This document shows, one piece after another, positions 60,782-64,000 of a stretch of 64,000 nt of DNA; positions within the stretch are counted from its first letter, which is position 1, and each line of letters opens with the position of its first letter. The notes beneath the pieces are model-generated. The model was not told where the DNA came from, searched no databases, and saw only the letters and a program-made list of their open reading frames with translations. The DNA is from Allochromatium humboldtianum (lineage in GTDB: Bacteria; Pseudomonadota; Gammaproteobacteria; Chromatiales; Chromatiaceae): NCBI RefSeq assembly GCF_013385175.1, contig NZ_JABZEO010000001.1, positions 248,001 to 312,000 on the forward strand. Reading direction: 5' to 3'. The translations under genes and the position numbers were made by a program.

Positions 60782-61546
60782 CTATGAAAACAGCGCCCTT
60801 ATTTCGCAAACCTCTTGATAGGAAGGCTCCAGATCGCACCTGTAACAAAGCGCCGGCAACTTGGATTCGCCAATAAACCCATGGCGGACCGACTCAAAGG
60901 ATTCCCCGTGCCAGATCTCTTCGACAGTCTTCAGTCTCACATCCCCCATGACATGCTGACATTGGTCATCGGTACAGCATAGGGCGACTTCTCCGGTCAC
61001 CTTGATATAGAGCTGTCTGAAGGGCCGAGGACATATCGGCCCCGGATAGCGCGGCTGTGACTGGGCCGCAGTTTTTACAACCCCGCCACGACTCGACCAC
61101 CCGTCGAAACCGCTCACCGCATTATGAATGATCTTGCTGCGAAAGCGATCAGGCAGCGTGCGCATGAGTCCTTCTATTTTTTCTGCCACCTTCTCCGTAT
61201 AAGAATTGACCTTCATGGCATCGAGACCGGAGTCGAATAGATCGAGCGCGCGCGCTTCGGTCAGCAGATCGCCATTGGTGTTGATGAAGTTCAGCGCTTT
61301 GGGGCAGGAAGACTTGGCAATTCCGACCCATTTCTCAAGCCGCCGATCCAGTAGCGGTTCGCCATTCATATAGAAGGAAAGGCGTCCTGAATAATCGATG
61401 CTCCTGAGATCGTCCATGATCTTGAGAAACAGATCCTCATGCATGAAATGCGGAATTATGTCATGGTAATAATGCGTGCAAAAGCGACACCTTCTCGTGC
61501 AGGCCGTTGTTGTTTCGATAAAAACGCAATCAAGCACTGAATTCAT
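60782..61546 (-). CDS. Radical SAM protein with SPASM-like C terminus
   Basis: A 254-residue protein. The radical SAM [4Fe-4S] motif is CTRRCRFCTHYY (CxxxCxxC) near 16-23, followed by FYMNGEPLLDRRL and INTNGDLLT. The C terminus has a SPASM-like Cys set: CPRPFRQLYIKVTGEVALCC and CYRCDLEPSYQEVC. Substrate unknown. ATG 61546 places the Fe-S motif at its usual distance; the upstream frame overlaps tgt. GC is near half, well below the flanking genes. It forms a pair with the methyltransferase. Confidence 0.82.
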   Translation of the reverse strand: MNSVLDCVFIETTTACTRRCRFCTHYYHDIIPHFMHEDLFLKIMDDLRSIDYSGRLSFYMNGEPLLDRRLEKWVGIAKSSCPKALNFINTNGDLLTEARALDLFDSGLDAMKVNSYTEKVAEKIEGLMRTLPDRFRSKIIHNAVSGFDGWSSRGGVVKTAAQSQPRYPGPICPRPFRQLYIKVTGEVALCCTDDQCQHVMGDVRLKTVEEIWHGESFESVRHGFIGESKLPALCYRCDLEPSYQEVCEIRALFS

Positions 61547-61592
61547 GGTTTTTCGTACACGGAAATCCGCGATCCTGATCGACTTGGAACAC

Positions 61593-62723
<1,131 letters not shown>

Positions 62724-62742
62724 TCATCAAGGTGGTCGAAGT

Positions 62743-63771
62743 TCAGTGTCGAGCGGCGACAGCCGCCGTCATCGTCAGTGCCGTCTGGAGCGCCAGACGC
62801 AGACTGCCGAAATCGGCGCGGTCGGTTCCGGCCAGTTCCAGCGCCGTGCCATGATCGACCGAGGTGCGGATGATCGGCAGGCCCAGGGTGACGTTGACCG
62901 CCTGACCGAAGCCCAGATGCTTGAGCACCGGCAGCCCCTGATCGTGATACATGGCCAGCACCGCATCGGCGTCCTTCAGGCGCGTCGGCACGAACAGCGT
63001 ATCGGCGGGCAGCGGTCCGACCAGATCCCAGCCGCGCGCGCGCCGCTCGGCGAGCACGGGCGTGATGACCTCGATCTCCTCGCGTCCCATGTGTCCGCCC
63101 TCGCCGGCGTGCGGATTGAGTCCGCACACCAGGATGCGCGGCTGCTCCAGACCGAAGCGCGCGACCAGATCCTGATGCAGGATGTCGACCACGCGCCCGA
63201 GCGAGTCGCGCGTGATGGCCGCGCTGACGGCAGACAGCGGCAGATGCGTGGTCGCCAGCGCCACGCGCAGACCGGGCGTGGCCAGCATCATCACCGGCTC
63301 GGCCCCGCAGCGCTCGGCCAGGAACTCGGTGTGCCCGGTGAAGGGGATGCCGGCCTCGTTGATGACGCCCTTGTGCACCGGCCCCGTGACCAGGGCATCG
63401 AAGGTGCGGTCGAGACAGCCGTCACAGGCGCGTCTGAGCGTCTCCAGCACATAGCCGGCGTTGGCCGGATCGAGCCGGCCGGGTGTTGCCGCCCGTTCGA
63501 GCGCCACCGGCCGGACTTTGAGCCGACCGGGTTGGCTCGGACAGGGCGCCTGAGCCGGATCGAAGGGCGCGATCGTCAGCGACAGACCGAGCCGTGCGGC
63601 ACGCTCGGCCAACAGGTCCGGATCGGCGATGGCCACCAGCTCGGCGGCCGAGTGCCCGGCCGCCGCCAGACGCACGATCAGATCGGGACCGATGCCGGCC
63701 GGCTCGCCGGGCGTCAGCGCCAAACGCGGCACGTGAGATTCGCTTGGGTGTGTCATGGACTCTGAGATCAT
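62743..63771 (-). CDS. pdxA: 4-hydroxythreonine-4-phosphate dehydrogenase
   Basis: A 342-residue enzyme of the deoxyxylulose-5-phosphate-dependent pyridoxal phosphate route. [34 protein letters not shown] (key residues in part), [14 protein letters not shown] and the metal-binding [11 protein letters not shown] are present. ATG 63771 overlaps the surA stop as ATGA and has AGGA upstream; ATG 63756 is an alternative. surA-pdxA order is canonical. Confidence 0.94.
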   Translation of the reverse strand: MISESMTHPSESHVPRLALTPGEPAGIGPDLIVRLAAAGHSAAELVAIADPDLLAERAARLGLSLTIAPFDPAQAPCPSQPGRLKVRPVALERAATPGRLDPANAGYVLETLRRACDGCLDRTFDALVTGPVHKGVINEAGIPFTGHTEFLAERCGAEPVMMLATPGLRVALATTHLPLSAVSAAITRDSLGRVVDILHQDLVARFGLEQPRILVCGLNPHAGEGGHMGREEIEVITPVLAERRARGWDLVGPLPADTLFVPTRLKDADAVLAMYHDQGLPVLKHLGFGQAVNVTLGLPIIRTSVDHGTALELAGTDRADFGSLRLALQTALTMTAAVAARH

Positions 63772-64000
63772 GATTCCTGGTCGAGCCGGATCTCGACATA
63801 GGCTTCGTCGCGCAACTGGCGCAACCATTCCTCCGTCGCTTCCTCGGCCTTGCGCCGTTGCAGCGCCTCGCGTGCCTTCAGACGCAGGATGTCCTCGTTG
63901 GCACTCTGCTGGCGCCGTTCCTCGACCTGGAGGATGTGCCAGCCGAAGGGGCTCTTGAAGGGTTCGCTGGTCGCTCCGACGGCCAGGGCGTTCATTTGCT
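63768..64000 (-). CDS. surA: Periplasmic chaperone SurA, C-terminal part (5' end beyond window)
   Basis: The last 77 or so residues: end of the second parvulin domain ([18 protein letters not shown]) and the C-terminal helix. The frame runs open into the window edge, so the start is outside. SurA chaperones outer-membrane proteins to BAM. The internal ATG at 63995 is not the true start. Confidence 0.88.
   Translation of the reverse strand, partial: QMNALAVGATSEPFKSPFGWHILQVEERRQQSANEDILRLKAREALQRRKAEEATEEWLRQLRDEAYVEIRLDQES

Overview
The window is dense, high-GC (roughly two thirds G+C) chromosomal DNA from a gammaproteobacterium. Gene order surE-pcm-nlpD-rpoS, surA-pdxA, a type-1 gshA, a UUG-started rpsT next to murJ, and bamD/rluD/pgeF are all gammaproteobacterial. 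A cbb3 oxidase cluster, FolE2, a MenH-like hydrolase and a four-subunit NAD(P)-linked (group 3b type) NiFe hydrogenase fit a purple sulfur bacterium (Chromatiaceae-like). That family assignment is inference, not proof. No phage, insertion sequence, CRISPR array, tRNA or rRNA gene was seen.

Layout. 1-13.9 kb: the 5' part of a large hybrid histidine kinase, an AMMECR1/Memo pair, slt facing a small membrane protein, an exported unknown, TauE-like permease plus PsiE, a methyltransferase, a CysZ-DnaJ fusion, a MenH-like hydrolase translationally coupled to folE2, then ispA-xseB. 14.0-22.3 kb: parE, a toxin-antitoxin pair with its own operator, murJ facing rpsT, lgt, a GH17-like exported protein and an Smr-domain protein. 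22.3-25.7 kb: surE-pcm-nlpD-rpoS. 25.9-34.0 kb: a complete cbb3 oxidase locus ccoNOQP-ccoGHIS. 34.1-39.5 kb: a chemoreceptor, a PilZ protein, a DUF2835 protein, a DHH phosphoesterase, nadE and glnB. 39.5-49.1 kb: bamD against rluD-pgeF-gcvR-def-prc-gshA and ppx plus a thioredoxin-like gene. 49.2-55.0 kb: the pyruvate dehydrogenase operon aceE-aceF-lpdA. 55.2-59.6 kb: the hydBGDA hydrogenase operon with its maturation protease. 59.9-61.5 kb: a lower-GC methyltransferase and radical SAM pair. 61.6-64.0 kb: surA-pdxA and tgt.

How the genes work together. The oxidase cluster holds the four structural subunits and all four assembly factors (CcoG, H, I, S), so a high-affinity terminal oxidase could be built from this locus alone. 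The hydrogenase operon keeps the order beta-gamma-delta-alpha known from archaeal sulfhydrogenase, with its C-terminal protease behind it. It would exchange electrons between H2 and NAD(P)H, with polysulfide as a possible further acceptor. Pyruvate dehydrogenase lies immediately downstream on the same strand.

The observations most worth a second look are: the in-frame CysZ-J-domain fusion (9725-10924); the hydrolase gene that seems to start at CTG inside a CTGA overlap with the folE2 stop (11773); the low-GC radical SAM plus methyltransferase pair inserted between tgt and the hydrogenase operon; the AT-rich leader in front of hydB; and a toxin-antitoxin locus whose perfect palindrome sits inside the core promoter and whose toxin mRNA looks leaderless.
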